Assembly (NCBI GenBank): GCA_046538735.1
Contig: JBKHII010000007.1
Span: forward strand, 17,056 to 81,055
Direction: 5' to 3'
DNA from: SLST01 sp046538735
GTDB lineage: Bacteria > Spirochaetota > Spirochaetia > DSM-27196 > SLST01
DNA: 64,000 nucleotides
Shown here: positions 42,734 to 51,276 of the stretch, one piece after another
Numbering within the stretch: the stretch's first letter is position 1
Layout of the letters: each line of letters opens with the position of its first letter
Position numbers and translations under genes: made by a program
The notes under the pieces: model-generated
Databases searched by the model: none
Seen by the model: the letters and a program-made list of their open reading frames with translations, nothing else
Told to the model about the DNA's origin: nothing

Positions 42734-44650
42734 CTATTCGCGTTCGTCGCCGTTCGTCGCGAGCGCAGCCGGAAAGAGAAACTGAGCCTCGCGGCCGAGC
42801 GTCCGGGAGTAGACGCGTCGGATCCGTGCATCGTCGCGAACGACCGCTTCCTCGGCTCGAACGGCATCTACGACGATCGCGCGCCGCTCGCGGCCGGCGT
42901 TGACGACTACGACGACCGCCCCTTCGGGAATCGTGCGAACGACCGGCGATCTTCCCGCCGGCGTGGACAGGGGCAACGCCTCGCCCTCGTACTCGTAGTA
43001 GAGCGCACCGAAACTGTCTCTCTTGATTCGCGTTCGATCCACGATGTGGTGCGAGACGACGGTCGCGGACGGAACCATGTACGCGGACTCTCCCGACACC
43101 ACCACGAGCACATGAATGAGCCGAGCGGACTCGGGCACGGAAATGATGAAGGTCATGCCCGCGCCGGGACGATTGATGAGCTTGATCTCGCCTCCCAGAA
43201 GCGTACGCACCGAATGCATGACGACGTCGAGCCCAACGCCACGGCCGGAGCCGGTGTCCGGCTCATCGCGCATGGAGAACCCCGATCGTGCCAGGACGTC
43301 CAGAAGTGAGCTCGACTCGTCGCCGGCGCGCGCGCGGACCGCTTGCTCGTCAATCCCGCGGCCGTCGTCCTGCACGACGATCCGTACCCGCCCGCCGATT
43401 CGATCAACGCGCAGCTTGATCGTCGCCGCCGGATGCCGTCCGCGTCCGGCGCGATCCTCAATCGTCTCGATTCCGTGATCGATGCTGTTGCGAATGAGGT
43501 GCATGAGCGCTTCGAGCACCGTGTCCCCAACCGCGCCTTCCACGAGCGCGCCGTGGCCGCCCACGGCCATCCTCACCCGCTTCCCCTGGCGCGCCGCGTA
43601 CCGCACCGAGCTCGTCTTCAGCTCCCGCAGGAGGTCGAGAATCTGTACCCTGTTGCTCGACCCGATTCGATCGCGCAACACCGTAGCGAACCGGACGATC
43701 TTCCGAGCGCGCTCGGCAACGTCGCCGCTCTCCTGGTTCTCGAGGTCGCGCAGCTCTCGAGCCGCCGCGACGATCTCCTCGGCGTACACGGCGACCTCCT
43801 CGTGACGATCGCCCCGAGCGCTCACGGGAGATCCGTCGGGCGGCTCGCGGCGCTCGCTCGTCGCACGCTCGACCACCGACGTCCCGGGCATCGCTTCTTC
43901 ATAGCTGAGCTCCTCGAGAGCTTCGAGCTCGACCTCGTCCACGTGCACCGCTCGGCGGATGATTTCCTCCTCGCCGCTCGTCGTCGCGAGCAGGACGAGC
44001 TTGTCCGGCGGATCCTCTTTCACGCTCTCGAGCGACGGTTCCGTACGCACAACCGCGCACGATACCTCAAGGTTGTTGACGACGAGGAACGATCGCGCGT
44101 AGCGCGTCTCCCGGTCGGACCTCAACTGCACGGTCACGCGGAAAAGGTGCTCGCCCCGCAACCGAGCCTCTCGAAGCATCCCACGCTCGGCCGCCGTCGC
44201 TCGCGCGTCGTCGTGGGTCCGGTCCGCGCCGGCGCCTCCCGCCCGCGCGCCGTCCACGTCAGTCGGTCGGCCGTGCTGCGCACCGTCGCTCGCATCGCCG
44301 CCGGCGCTCGAACGACGGGCCTCGCGCTGGGCGCGATGCTCCTTCAGCGCGATGCCGAGCGCACGCACTCCCCTGCGCAGCCCGTCTCCACGCGCCTCGT
44401 CCACCGCGCCGCCGGCGTCGCGTACACCACTGAGCTCGTCCTCGAGTCGATGCGCGCTCTCGGCAATATCAACGAGATTCAGGAACCCCGCTTCCGATTT
44501 GATCGAGTGCGCTGCGCGGAACGCTCGTTCAACGTCGTCCGCGGACAGCTGCCCCGTGCCGACGTTGCCGAGTATTCCGCTCAGAGTCTCGAGCATGATC
44601 GAACTGTCCGAGTCGAACATGCGTTGAAGCTTCTCGGTCTGCACCGTCAC
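42734..44650 (-). CDS. CheA-like histidine kinase
   Basis: 638 residues. An N-terminal HPt domain has AHSIKSEAGF (phospho-acceptor H48). A low-complexity linker and partly conserved middle follow. The HATPase domain has LIRNSIDHGIE (N box), QDDGRGIDEQAVRARAG and GSGRGVGLDVV, and a C-terminal CheW-like domain spans about 510-630. It should phosphorylate a CheY-type regulator, but no cheW, cheY or receptor gene is near. Its place at the end of the flagellar operon suggests a motility-specific paralogue, not the main chemotaxis kinase. Confidence 0.85.
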   Translation of the reverse strand: MTVQTEKLQRMFDSDSSIMLETLSGILGNVGTGQLSADDVERAFRAAHSIKSEAGFLNLVDIAESAHRLEDELSGVRDAGGAVDEARGDGLRRGVRALGIALKEHRAQREARRSSAGGDASDGAQHGRPTDVDGARAGGAGADRTHDDARATAAERGMLREARLRGEHLFRVTVQLRSDRETRYARSFLVVNNLEVSCAVVRTEPSLESVKEDPPDKLVLLATTSGEEEIIRRAVHVDEVELEALEELSYEEAMPGTSVVERATSERREPPDGSPVSARGDRHEEVAVYAEEIVAAARELRDLENQESGDVAERARKIVRFATVLRDRIGSSNRVQILDLLRELKTSSVRYAARQGKRVRMAVGGHGALVEGAVGDTVLEALMHLIRNSIDHGIETIEDRAGRGRHPAATIKLRVDRIGGRVRIVVQDDGRGIDEQAVRARAGDESSSLLDVLARSGFSMRDEPDTGSGRGVGLDVVMHSVRTLLGGEIKLINRPGAGMTFIISVPESARLIHVLVVVSGESAYMVPSATVVSHHIVDRTRIKRDSFGALYYEYEGEALPLSTPAGRSPVVRTIPEGAVVVVVNAGRERRAIVVDAVRAEEAVVRDDARIRRVYSRTLGREAQFLFPAALATNGDERE

Positions 44651-44652
44651 GC

Positions 44653-45210
44653 CTACCTCTCCGCTCCTTCGTCCAAGGAGACGATCAACTCTACCTCACC
44701 AACGGTCTTTCCCACAATGGAAGCGATCCGCGCCAAGGGCAGTCCCTGGAGGTAGAGAGCACGGACCCGTTCGCGGAGAGACCCCTCGTTCGGCGCGGGC
44801 TCGGGTTCTGTCGGCCGCCCGCCGGACCCGACTCGCGGCTCCTCGGGCGGTGGTTCGGCCGCCGCGCCGGCACGCCGCGCCGGACCGGAATCGGACGAGC
44901 GGATTGCCGGTGAGCCGAGCTTCGTGTACGTCGCGGGCTCGCTTCGGTGCGTCGCCGCCTCGCGCCTCAGAACGCCCACCCGCTTGTCTGCCTGTTCCAC
45001 CAACCTCTCGAGCGTGGCGATTCGGTCCTCGATGAGCTCGATGTTTCGTTCGGTCGTGGAGTTCAGCTCGGTAATGATTGCGCCGACCTCCCGCTTGATG
45101 TCATCCAGCGCGGCCTGCTGGCTCGTTCGCGCGGTGATGTTTCGGTTCAGAATGATATACGCGACCACCACGAGAATGACGGTGATCGCCACAGAGAGCC
45201 ACCCGCTCAT
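44653..45210 (-). CDS. SwrB/DUF6115-like membrane protein
   Basis: 185 residues: one N-terminal transmembrane helix (about 5-22), a coiled coil (30-85), a disordered Pro/Glu/Ser linker, and a C-terminal helix-turn-helix-like segment (LYLQGLPLARIASIVGKTVGEV). This layout and the location near the sigma-28 gene match Bacillus SwrB (YlxL), which promotes export-gate activation. The match is by architecture and the C-terminal pattern, not alignment. It sits between a small unknown gene and the CheA-like kinase with three-base gaps. Confidence 0.65.
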   Translation of the reverse strand: MSGWLSVAITVILVVVAYIILNRNITARTSQQAALDDIKREVGAIITELNSTTERNIELIEDRIATLERLVEQADKRVGVLRREAATHRSEPATYTKLGSPAIRSSDSGPARRAGAAAEPPPEEPRVGSGGRPTEPEPAPNEGSLRERVRALYLQGLPLARIASIVGKTVGEVELIVSLDEGAER

Positions 45211-45213
45211 CGG

Positions 45214-45528
45214 CTATCCGGAGATGTCCACATTACGGCCCAGGTCCGGATCGCGAAACACTTCGTCCTCCCGAGCCTCTTCCTCTTCACTCCGACCTCG
45301 GCCGCTACCGCCCCGGTTCCCGCCGCTTTCGTCGTTCACCTGCTCAGGCCCTTCTTCCTCGGTACTCGTCTCGGTGACACGGTGATCGCGTTCTTGGCTG
45401 CGTTCGGCGATCTCACTTGCCGCGACCGCCTGCGCCTGTACCTGCGCCTCTCGGATCGCCGCCTGGTCCTTCCCGACCTGGTTCAGGCGGGAGAACAATA
45501 CCTGGAGGTCGATGGGTTGAATCGCCAC
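45214..45528 (-). CDS. Small acidic protein of the flagellar operon
   Basis: 104 residues. The first 45 (MAIQPIDLQVLFSRLNQVGK...) look helical and conserved; the rest is a low-complexity Glu/Gly/Arg tail. I do not recognise a function. The start overlaps the last base of the FapA-type gene, so it is translated as part of the operon. Confidence 0.6.
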   Translation of the reverse strand: MAIQPIDLQVLFSRLNQVGKDQAAIREAQVQAQAVAASEIAERSQERDHRVTETSTEEEGPEQVNDESGGNRGGSGRGRSEEEEAREDEVFRDPDLGRNVDISG

Positions 45529-47474
45529 TAGCCCCTCCTGCCGATGGTCACATCCTCATCCGTCTCTTCGTACTTGGTCACCTTCACGGTACTCTTGTCC
45601 GAGATGAAGGTAACGGCCTTGAACTCGTTGCGCACCTCGAGGAACGCGTCCTTGATGTGTACGCGGACGCCCGGGAAGACGGTGCCGGAGGCCGAGATAC
45701 GCCCGGCGATCTTCAGCCCGCTGAGGTACTCACGGACCTCCTGGATCTCCGCGTCGATCTTCTTGATCTCCTTCTGGAACGCAACCTTCTTGTCCTTGAG
45801 CTCCTGGTAGAACTCCTTCTTCTCTGCGGACACCGAACGGCCCGATCGAACAAGGTTCTCGATCGTGCCCATGTTCAGTTTCACGTCCTCGAGCTGCTGC
45901 TGGTACTCATCGCGCTTCGACTCGAGCCCGGCGAGCTTCTCCTTGCGCTTGGGATCGTAGCCGACCTCGAGAATCGTCTCGCTTCCCGCGACCGATCCGA
46001 GGCTCTTTGCGTTGATCTCCTCAACGGCTTTGAGCTGACCGCCGACGATGCTCGCTCGTTTTCCCTTGCAGATGATCTTGCGGTCGGCGAGCACCGTACA
46101 GCTCATGATTCCGTCCGAGACCACGACAAGATCGCCCGACTCGACTCGAGCATTCTCGATGAACTTGGCCCAGACGCTCTTGCCGCACCGAATCGTCGCG
46201 GTGTTCTTACCCGCGATTCCCTGGTGCACGATGATGTCGCCCTCGGCGTCAAGATCGCTCTTGCCAACGCTACCCATGACCTCGATGTTGCCGGCCGCCT
46301 TCACAGTGAAGCCGTCGTCCACGTTCCCCTTGACGAGTACGGTGCCGAGGAAGAGCACGTTCCCGGTCCGCAGATTGACGTCGCCGTTGATCACGTGCAC
46401 CGGCTCAACGGTGATCTTCCCGGCGGTCACGATCACCTGGCCGTTGATCTCGGCGATAGCCGATTTCCCGTCGTCACTCAGCCGGACATTCTTGCCGATC
46501 GGAAAGTCGACGTCCTTTCCGTCGGACGCGGGAAGCAGCTTTCCCGTCACGGTCCTGCCGGCCTCGCCGCGTTGCGCGGGTTCTTTTCGCGCGAGAACCT
46601 GACCCTGCACGACGTTTTGCACGAGGTTGAGCTCCTTGAAGTCGACGCGGCCGTTCGTCTCCTTGAGCCGCACCCGACCAGGGTCAAGCTCGAAGCTGTA
46701 CCGAATCTGGGCGTCCGCGCCGTTCTTCGGTGGAATACCGTGCGCAACGGCAACGGTCTCGCGGTAGAGCGGATCGTCCACGAAACTCCCGACCGCCTCC
46801 TCGTCTATTCCCGCGACGACGCCGTTCGACTGCAGGAACGTGATGACCTGATCGTACGACGGGTCGGCTCCACCCTCGCCCGGTGGATAGGCGATCAGAT
46901 ACGCCTTCATCTCCGCCTCGGCCAACTCGACCGAGAGCGTCGCGTCCTCCGAGGGGTCGTAGTCGAAATCCCCGACCTTGATGAACTCCCCCTCCGCAAG
47001 ACGAACGACCTTCGCGACTCGAGCCTTGTCGATTCCTTCGTCCACCCGTTGGAGGAGCTTCTCCATCGCCTGTCGTTCGGTTGCCTTCGTGCCGTTGCCT
47101 GCGGGCTTCGTCACCTTCAGCATGACTCCATCCGGCGTCAGACGCACGAAGACCTGACCGTCGCGATCGGTATCCACGTTGTCCGATGCGAGAAGCGAAA
47201 GGTCCACATCCATGTCGCCGTGCTCTTCGTCGACATCCTCCGTCTTACGACTCGGGTATGCGAGCACGAGCCACGGCTTCTTACCGACCCCGAGCATTCC
47301 GCGCGTTCCGCGTTCGAGAACCTCGTAGTCGACCCGCTTGATGGGCACTCCCAGCTCGACCGATGCCTGGTGCAGGACATCTTCCAGCGTGTCACCCGAG
47401 ACTGTCACGCCCTTGTCCCGATCCTGGCGCATCTGGTCCCGCATGTATGTCTGGATCTGGTCGAGCGACACCAT
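45528..47474 (-). CDS. FapA-type protein (DUF342) with Jag-N domain
   Basis: 648 residues. A Jag-N-like module near residues 28-70 (LEDVLHQASVELGVPIKRVD) is followed by a long beta-helical FapA/DUF342 core (about 200-480, with repeated GNI/GDI/GSV turns), a coiled coil (about 490-570) and a C-terminal beta region. FapA proteins occur in flagellar operons of many bacteria; a polar or cytoskeletal role is reported in some Vibrio. Here it follows fliA directly. Confidence 0.8.
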   Translation of the reverse strand: MVSLDQIQTYMRDQMRQDRDKGVTVSGDTLEDVLHQASVELGVPIKRVDYEVLERGTRGMLGVGKKPWLVLAYPSRKTEDVDEEHGDMDVDLSLLASDNVDTDRDGQVFVRLTPDGVMLKVTKPAGNGTKATERQAMEKLLQRVDEGIDKARVAKVVRLAEGEFIKVGDFDYDPSEDATLSVELAEAEMKAYLIAYPPGEGGADPSYDQVITFLQSNGVVAGIDEEAVGSFVDDPLYRETVAVAHGIPPKNGADAQIRYSFELDPGRVRLKETNGRVDFKELNLVQNVVQGQVLARKEPAQRGEAGRTVTGKLLPASDGKDVDFPIGKNVRLSDDGKSAIAEINGQVIVTAGKITVEPVHVINGDVNLRTGNVLFLGTVLVKGNVDDGFTVKAAGNIEVMGSVGKSDLDAEGDIIVHQGIAGKNTATIRCGKSVWAKFIENARVESGDLVVVSDGIMSCTVLADRKIICKGKRASIVGGQLKAVEEINAKSLGSVAGSETILEVGYDPKRKEKLAGLESKRDEYQQQLEDVKLNMGTIENLVRSGRSVSAEKKEFYQELKDKKVAFQKEIKKIDAEIQEVREYLSGLKIAGRISASGTVFPGVRVHIKDAFLEVRNEFKAVTFISDKSTVKVTKYEETDEDVTIGRRG

Positions 47475-47476
47475 GG

Positions 47477-48265
47477 CTACATGATCCCCTTCTTGATGTT
47501 CGTCAACTTCGCGCGAAGGCGCATGATCGCCTTCGTGTGCAGCTGCGACACGCGCGATTCGGTCACCTCGAGCACCTGCCCGATCTCCTTGAGCGTGAGG
47601 TCCTCGTAGTAGTAGAGAACGAGAACCTTCTTCTCCTTATCCGGCAACTCCTGGATCGCCTCCATGATGACACGCTTGATCTCGTCCTTCTCAACGATGA
47701 TGTCGGGATTCAGACTGTCCGGGCTCTCGATGCTGTCCGCGATCGAGACCTTGTCGTTGTCCTCACCGGTATACCAGACGTCGTTCAGACTCAGGATCGA
47801 GGTCGACGATATCTTCAGCATCGTCTTCTCGAACTCCTTGGAAGACATGCCCATTTCCTTTGCGATCTCGGCGTCGGTCGCCGCTCGCCCGAGCGAGCTC
47901 TCCAACCTGCGCACACTCTCCTCGATCTCGCGGCACTTCTGACGCACCGAACGCGGCACCCAATCGATCGAGCGCAGCTCGTCGAAAATCGCGCCGCGGA
48001 TGCGCGTTACCGCATACGTCTTGAACTTCACGTGCTTGTCCGGATCGAACTTCTCAATCGCATCGAACAGGCCGAACACGCCGTACCCAACGAGATCGTC
48101 AAACTCCACGTTGTTGGGCATTCCCACGGCGACTTTCCCGGCAACGTACTTCACGAGCGGTGCATACTGCTCCACGAGACGGTCACGCACACCGGGATCG
48201 CGCGTATCCTGATAGATCCGCCAGAGCTCTTCTTCGGTTTTCTCGGCCAGGAGGTTGTCTCCCAT
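47477..48265 (-). CDS. fliA: Flagellar sigma factor FliA (sigma-28/WhiG)
   Basis: 262 residues. Region 2 is DLVGYGVFGLFDAIEKFDP and FKTYAVTRIRGAIFDELRS, with the characteristic DWVPRSVRQK at region 2/3. Region 4 is LKEIGQVLEVTESRVSQLHTKAIMRLR. It directs RNA polymerase to late flagellar promoters of TAAA-N15-GCCGATAA type; candidates are seen before flagellin 1 and flgN. No flgM anti-sigma gene is recognisable in the window. First 12 bases downstream of the repeat-containing gene. Confidence 0.95.
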   Translation of the reverse strand: MGDNLLAEKTEEELWRIYQDTRDPGVRDRLVEQYAPLVKYVAGKVAVGMPNNVEFDDLVGYGVFGLFDAIEKFDPDKHVKFKTYAVTRIRGAIFDELRSIDWVPRSVRQKCREIEESVRRLESSLGRAATDAEIAKEMGMSSKEFEKTMLKISSTSILSLNDVWYTGEDNDKVSIADSIESPDSLNPDIIVEKDEIKRVIMEAIQELPDKEKKVLVLYYYEDLTLKEIGQVLEVTESRVSQLHTKAIMRLRAKLTNIKKGIM

Positions 48266-48277
48266 GACTCCCCTTCC

Positions 48278-49069
48278 CTATTGTTCTCGCTTCAGCACGG
48301 TTCGTATCGCCCGGGCCATGGTGCTCGCATCCTCGCCCGCCTGTGCCGACTCTTCCACGTCTTCGATTTCCGAACTCTCGGAGAAGCTCCCCGAGAACCC
48401 CCCGATGTCCGGCAGGCGCCCGCCGGAAACGTCATCGTCTTCGTCCGGCCCGATCTCCTCGAGATCCTCCGGCTCGTCCGGCCCTCGCCGTGTGCGTGCC
48501 TGTTCCCGCACCTCGTCCTCGACCGCGTGCTCGCCGCGTGCCTCGTGTACCCGCTCGGCACGCAATCCGGGCGTAAACGAAGGCGTGTCAGCCTCCGGTC
48601 CCGGCTCGAGGCCGTCCTCGGGCTCCAGTTCGCCCTCGGGTTCGAGGCCGTGCTCGGGTTCCAGCTCGCCCTCGGGTTCCAGCTCGCCCTCGGGTTCCAG
48701 CTCGCCCTCCGGCTCCAGCTCGCCCTCCGACTCGTACCCCGGCCGAACCCTATCCTCTTCCGACACGTCCGGATCACCGACGCCGGAGATAACGGGCTCC
48801 TGGTCGTCATCGACCACGATATCGACGTGACCACCGCGTTGCTCGTGTTCATCGCGCGCCGCCGGGGAAGAAAGCGATTGCTTGAGATCGGGAAGATACC
48901 GTTCCACCACCGCCGAGACGCCCGCTGCCCCTACGCCGAAGACGGCGGCACCGAGAATCGCCCGGAGGAGCAAAACTCCGAATGCCACACCTCCCACGAC
49001 GCCGGCCAATACGGAAATGAGGAACGCCGCTCCCGCGGCAATCGAACTGGCACGCCAGTTGAACGTCAT
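48278..49069 (-). CDS. Membrane protein with ELEPEG hexapeptide repeats
   Basis: 263 residues. An N-terminal hydrophobic region forms probably two helices (about 10-52), followed by a strongly acidic domain containing seven consecutive six-residue units of ELEPEG type (about 115-156) and a C-terminal acidic region ending VLKREQ. Function unknown. Located between flhG and fliA, where spirochaetes often carry an unassigned membrane gene. The repeat is encoded by an 18-base DNA unit and may vary in copy number. Confidence 0.65.
   Translation of the reverse strand: MTFNWRASSIAAGAAFLISVLAGVVGGVAFGVLLLRAILGAAVFGVGAAGVSAVVERYLPDLKQSLSSPAARDEHEQRGGHVDIVVDDDQEPVISGVGDPDVSEEDRVRPGYESEGELEPEGELEPEGELEPEGELEPEHGLEPEGELEPEDGLEPGPEADTPSFTPGLRAERVHEARGEHAVEDEVREQARTRRGPDEPEDLEEIGPDEDDDVSGGRLPDIGGFSGSFSESSEIEDVEESAQAGEDASTMARAIRTVLKREQ
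48613..48735. repeat. 18-bp in-frame coding tandem repeat
   Basis: Units related to CCCTCGGGTTCCAGCTCG repeat about seven times, the central three nearly identical. The period of 18 keeps the reading frame and encodes the ELEPEG units of the 48278-49069 protein. Near-identity of the central copies suggests recent expansion by slippage or recombination. Confidence 0.8.
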
Positions 49070-49119
49070 CGTACCGCCTTACAGGTTAGATAATAGCACA
49101 TGAGCCGTCAAGCTGAGCC

Positions 49120-49995
49120 TCACTGCGATCCCCCAAAGAGTTTCTTGAGGAATTGGCCCAGACCACCGCCCTCCTTATAGTCGATTTTCTCCAAACGACT
49201 CACGATGTGCTGAACGCAGATCGACGCCTTTCCCTTCGGATCGTTGACGAGAAACGGCTTCTGTTTCAGCACGGCCTGGTGCACGGCCTGGTCCTCGTAG
49301 ACGTACCCCAAGTAGTCGACCTTCAAGTTCAAAAACTGGCTCGCGATATTGATCACGCGCTCGGCGACCTTCTTGCCCTCGGTAACGCTCTTCACCCGGT
49401 TCACGATGAGTTTGAGCGAAAGTCCCAGGTTGTCGATCTCGGTCGCGATGATCTTGATGATGCCGTAGGCATCGGTAATCGCGGTCGGCTCGGGCGTCGT
49501 GACGATGATCGCCTCGTCCGCCGCAGCAACGAAAGACAACACGTTGTTCGAGACACCGGCGCTCGTGTCTATGATGATCACGTCCGCAGTGGAGAGCTCC
49601 GACAGCTCCTTGACGAAGTTCTGTCGTTCTTGTTCGTCCAGATTCGCGATTTTCGCGAAGCCGCTTGCACCGGCCACGATCTGGATCCCGTAGCGGGTAT
49701 CCATGATGATCTCGCGCATCGTCTTCTGTTTGCGAATCAGGTGATAGAGGTTGTACTTGGGAATGATCCCGAGCACCACGTTGACGTTCGCGAGCCCGAG
49801 GTCGGCGTCCATGAGCACGACGCGCTTCCCGAGCTTCGCATACGCCAGAGCGAGGTTCGTGGAGATGTTGGTCTTGCCCACGCCCCCCTTGCCGCTCGCA
49901 ACGGTGATGATCCGCGTGGATCCACCCCCTGAACCACCATGATTCCGCATCATCTCGCGTAGGGTTTCCGCCTGATCTGCCATCATCGTCTCCAT
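49120..49995 (-). CDS. flhG: Flagellar number regulator FlhG (MinD-like ATPase)
   Basis: 291 residues. The deviant Walker A GKGGVGKT is at 35-42, with VLMDADLGLANVNVVLGI and IIDTSAGVSN as nucleotide motifs. The extended N-terminus (MADQAETLREMM) resembles the FlhG segment that activates the FlhF GTPase. It controls placement and number of flagella. Adjacent to flhF with a one-base gap; ATG 49983 is an alternative start. Confidence 0.93.
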   Translation of the reverse strand: METMMADQAETLREMMRNHGGSGGGSTRIITVASGKGGVGKTNISTNLALAYAKLGKRVVLMDADLGLANVNVVLGIIPKYNLYHLIRKQKTMREIIMDTRYGIQIVAGASGFAKIANLDEQERQNFVKELSELSTADVIIIDTSAGVSNNVLSFVAAADEAIIVTTPEPTAITDAYGIIKIIATEIDNLGLSLKLIVNRVKSVTEGKKVAERVINIASQFLNLKVDYLGYVYEDQAVHQAVLKQKPFLVNDPKGKASICVQHIVSRLEKIDYKEGGGLGQFLKKLFGGSQ

Positions 49996-49996
49996 A

Positions 49997-51274
49997 CTAA
50001 CTCACCAATGAGAACTGCTTCTCGAGCTTGGCTCGCGAAACGTCGAAACCTTCGAGGTGCATCAAGAGGCGCATCCGGGTCGCCCGCTCAATGTCCTGGG
50101 GTACGCGCTGACCGTCAGTGATGAACGAGATTGGCTTTTCGCGTTCGGCGAGAACGCTGATGATGTTTCCCGCGCGCGTGGTCTCGTCCATTTTCGTGAT
50201 CACGACCGCTTCGTACTTGAACGGCTCAAACTGGGTCGCGATCTCCGCGACGTCGCACGTCTTCGTCGTCGCGCTGATCGCCAGATGTACGCGGGCGCGA
50301 CTCCCGCACATCGACAGGACCTCGTTCATCTCTCCAAGCTTCCGGAAGTCGCGCGGGCTCTTCCCGATCGTGTCCACGAAGATCATGTCCGCGTCCTGGT
50401 AGAGCGCGAGGTACTTCTTCATGTCGTCCGCCGACTCTACGAACGAGACCGGGATGTCCATGATCTGACCGTACGTCTCGATCTGCTGGCGCGCCCCGAT
50501 CCGGTAGTTGTCGATCGTGAGCACGCGTATGTCACGCGACTTCTTGTTGCGGTCAAGGCCGTACATCGCCGCCAGCTTCGCGATCGTTGTCGTTTTTCCA
50601 ACGCCCGTGGGACCAACGAGGATCAGCACCTCCGGACGGCCGCTGCTTCGCGGCTCGTGCAACCGAATCGACAGGCCGATCCAGCCGATCACTCGTTCGT
50701 GAACGAGCTCCCGATCGTCGAGCTCCTCCATCGAGAGCTCCTTCCTCATTCGTTCCACGATGCCGCGGGTGTAGCTCGGCGAGAAGTCGTTCTCTTCCAG
50801 TCGCTCGCGAATCTCCGCAATCACCGGGTGCGGATCGGCCCCGCTCTGACTCCCGAGCGAATCGCGCAGGCTTCGGATCTCGGTGAGAACCGTCTCCAGC
50901 GTCTTGTCGCCGCCGCCGCGCATCGTCTCGAGCAGCCGCTTCTTCTCTTCCTCCAGCGAGCGGCGGCCGGACCCGGTGGACGCGCCGGACCCTGCAACGC
51001 CGGCGGCGTTGCTCGTGGTCGGATCCTGAACCGACGTTGGTCCCGTGGTTCCCGACTGAGCGACACCGTTCACGGGTCTCCCAACGCCGCCGGAGGAACG
51101 CGGTTCCCGAGAGAAGTAGCCGGTGACCTCAACGCCTTCGCGCGTGAAGAGCCCGAGAAAACCGCCGATCCGGACGGACCGGTGGTGCATGATCCTGGCC
51201 TGGCTGCCGTACTTGAGCCGGATCTTCTCCTCGGCCTCACGGTGCGTGGCAGCTTGCTCAACAAAGTACTCCAT
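49997..51274 (-). CDS. flhF: Flagellar SRP-like GTPase FlhF
   Basis: 425 residues. N-terminal B domain (MEYFVEQAATHREAEEKIRLKYG), linker with Ser/Gly-rich stretch (55-105), then the NG domain with P-loop GPTGVGKTTT at 221-230, RVLTIDNYRIGARQQ and ITKMDET. It marks the pole and recruits early flagellar parts. Of the three adjacent start codons (GTG 51280, ATG 51277, ATG 51274) the last is best spaced from GAGGAG. Confidence 0.94.
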   Translation of the reverse strand: MEYFVEQAATHREAEEKIRLKYGSQARIMHHRSVRIGGFLGLFTREGVEVTGYFSREPRSSGGVGRPVNGVAQSGTTGPTSVQDPTTSNAAGVAGSGASTGSGRRSLEEEKKRLLETMRGGGDKTLETVLTEIRSLRDSLGSQSGADPHPVIAEIRERLEENDFSPSYTRGIVERMRKELSMEELDDRELVHERVIGWIGLSIRLHEPRSSGRPEVLILVGPTGVGKTTTIAKLAAMYGLDRNKKSRDIRVLTIDNYRIGARQQIETYGQIMDIPVSFVESADDMKKYLALYQDADMIFVDTIGKSPRDFRKLGEMNEVLSMCGSRARVHLAISATTKTCDVAEIATQFEPFKYEAVVITKMDETTRAGNIISVLAEREKPISFITDGQRVPQDIERATRMRLLMHLEGFDVSRAKLEKQFSLVS

Positions 51275-51276
51275 CA

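Noticed and set aside
45417..47609. 730-codon plus-strand open frame opposite the FapA-type gene
   Set aside because: Antisense shadow; the minus strand has the recognisable Jag-N and DUF342 domains and operon spacing.
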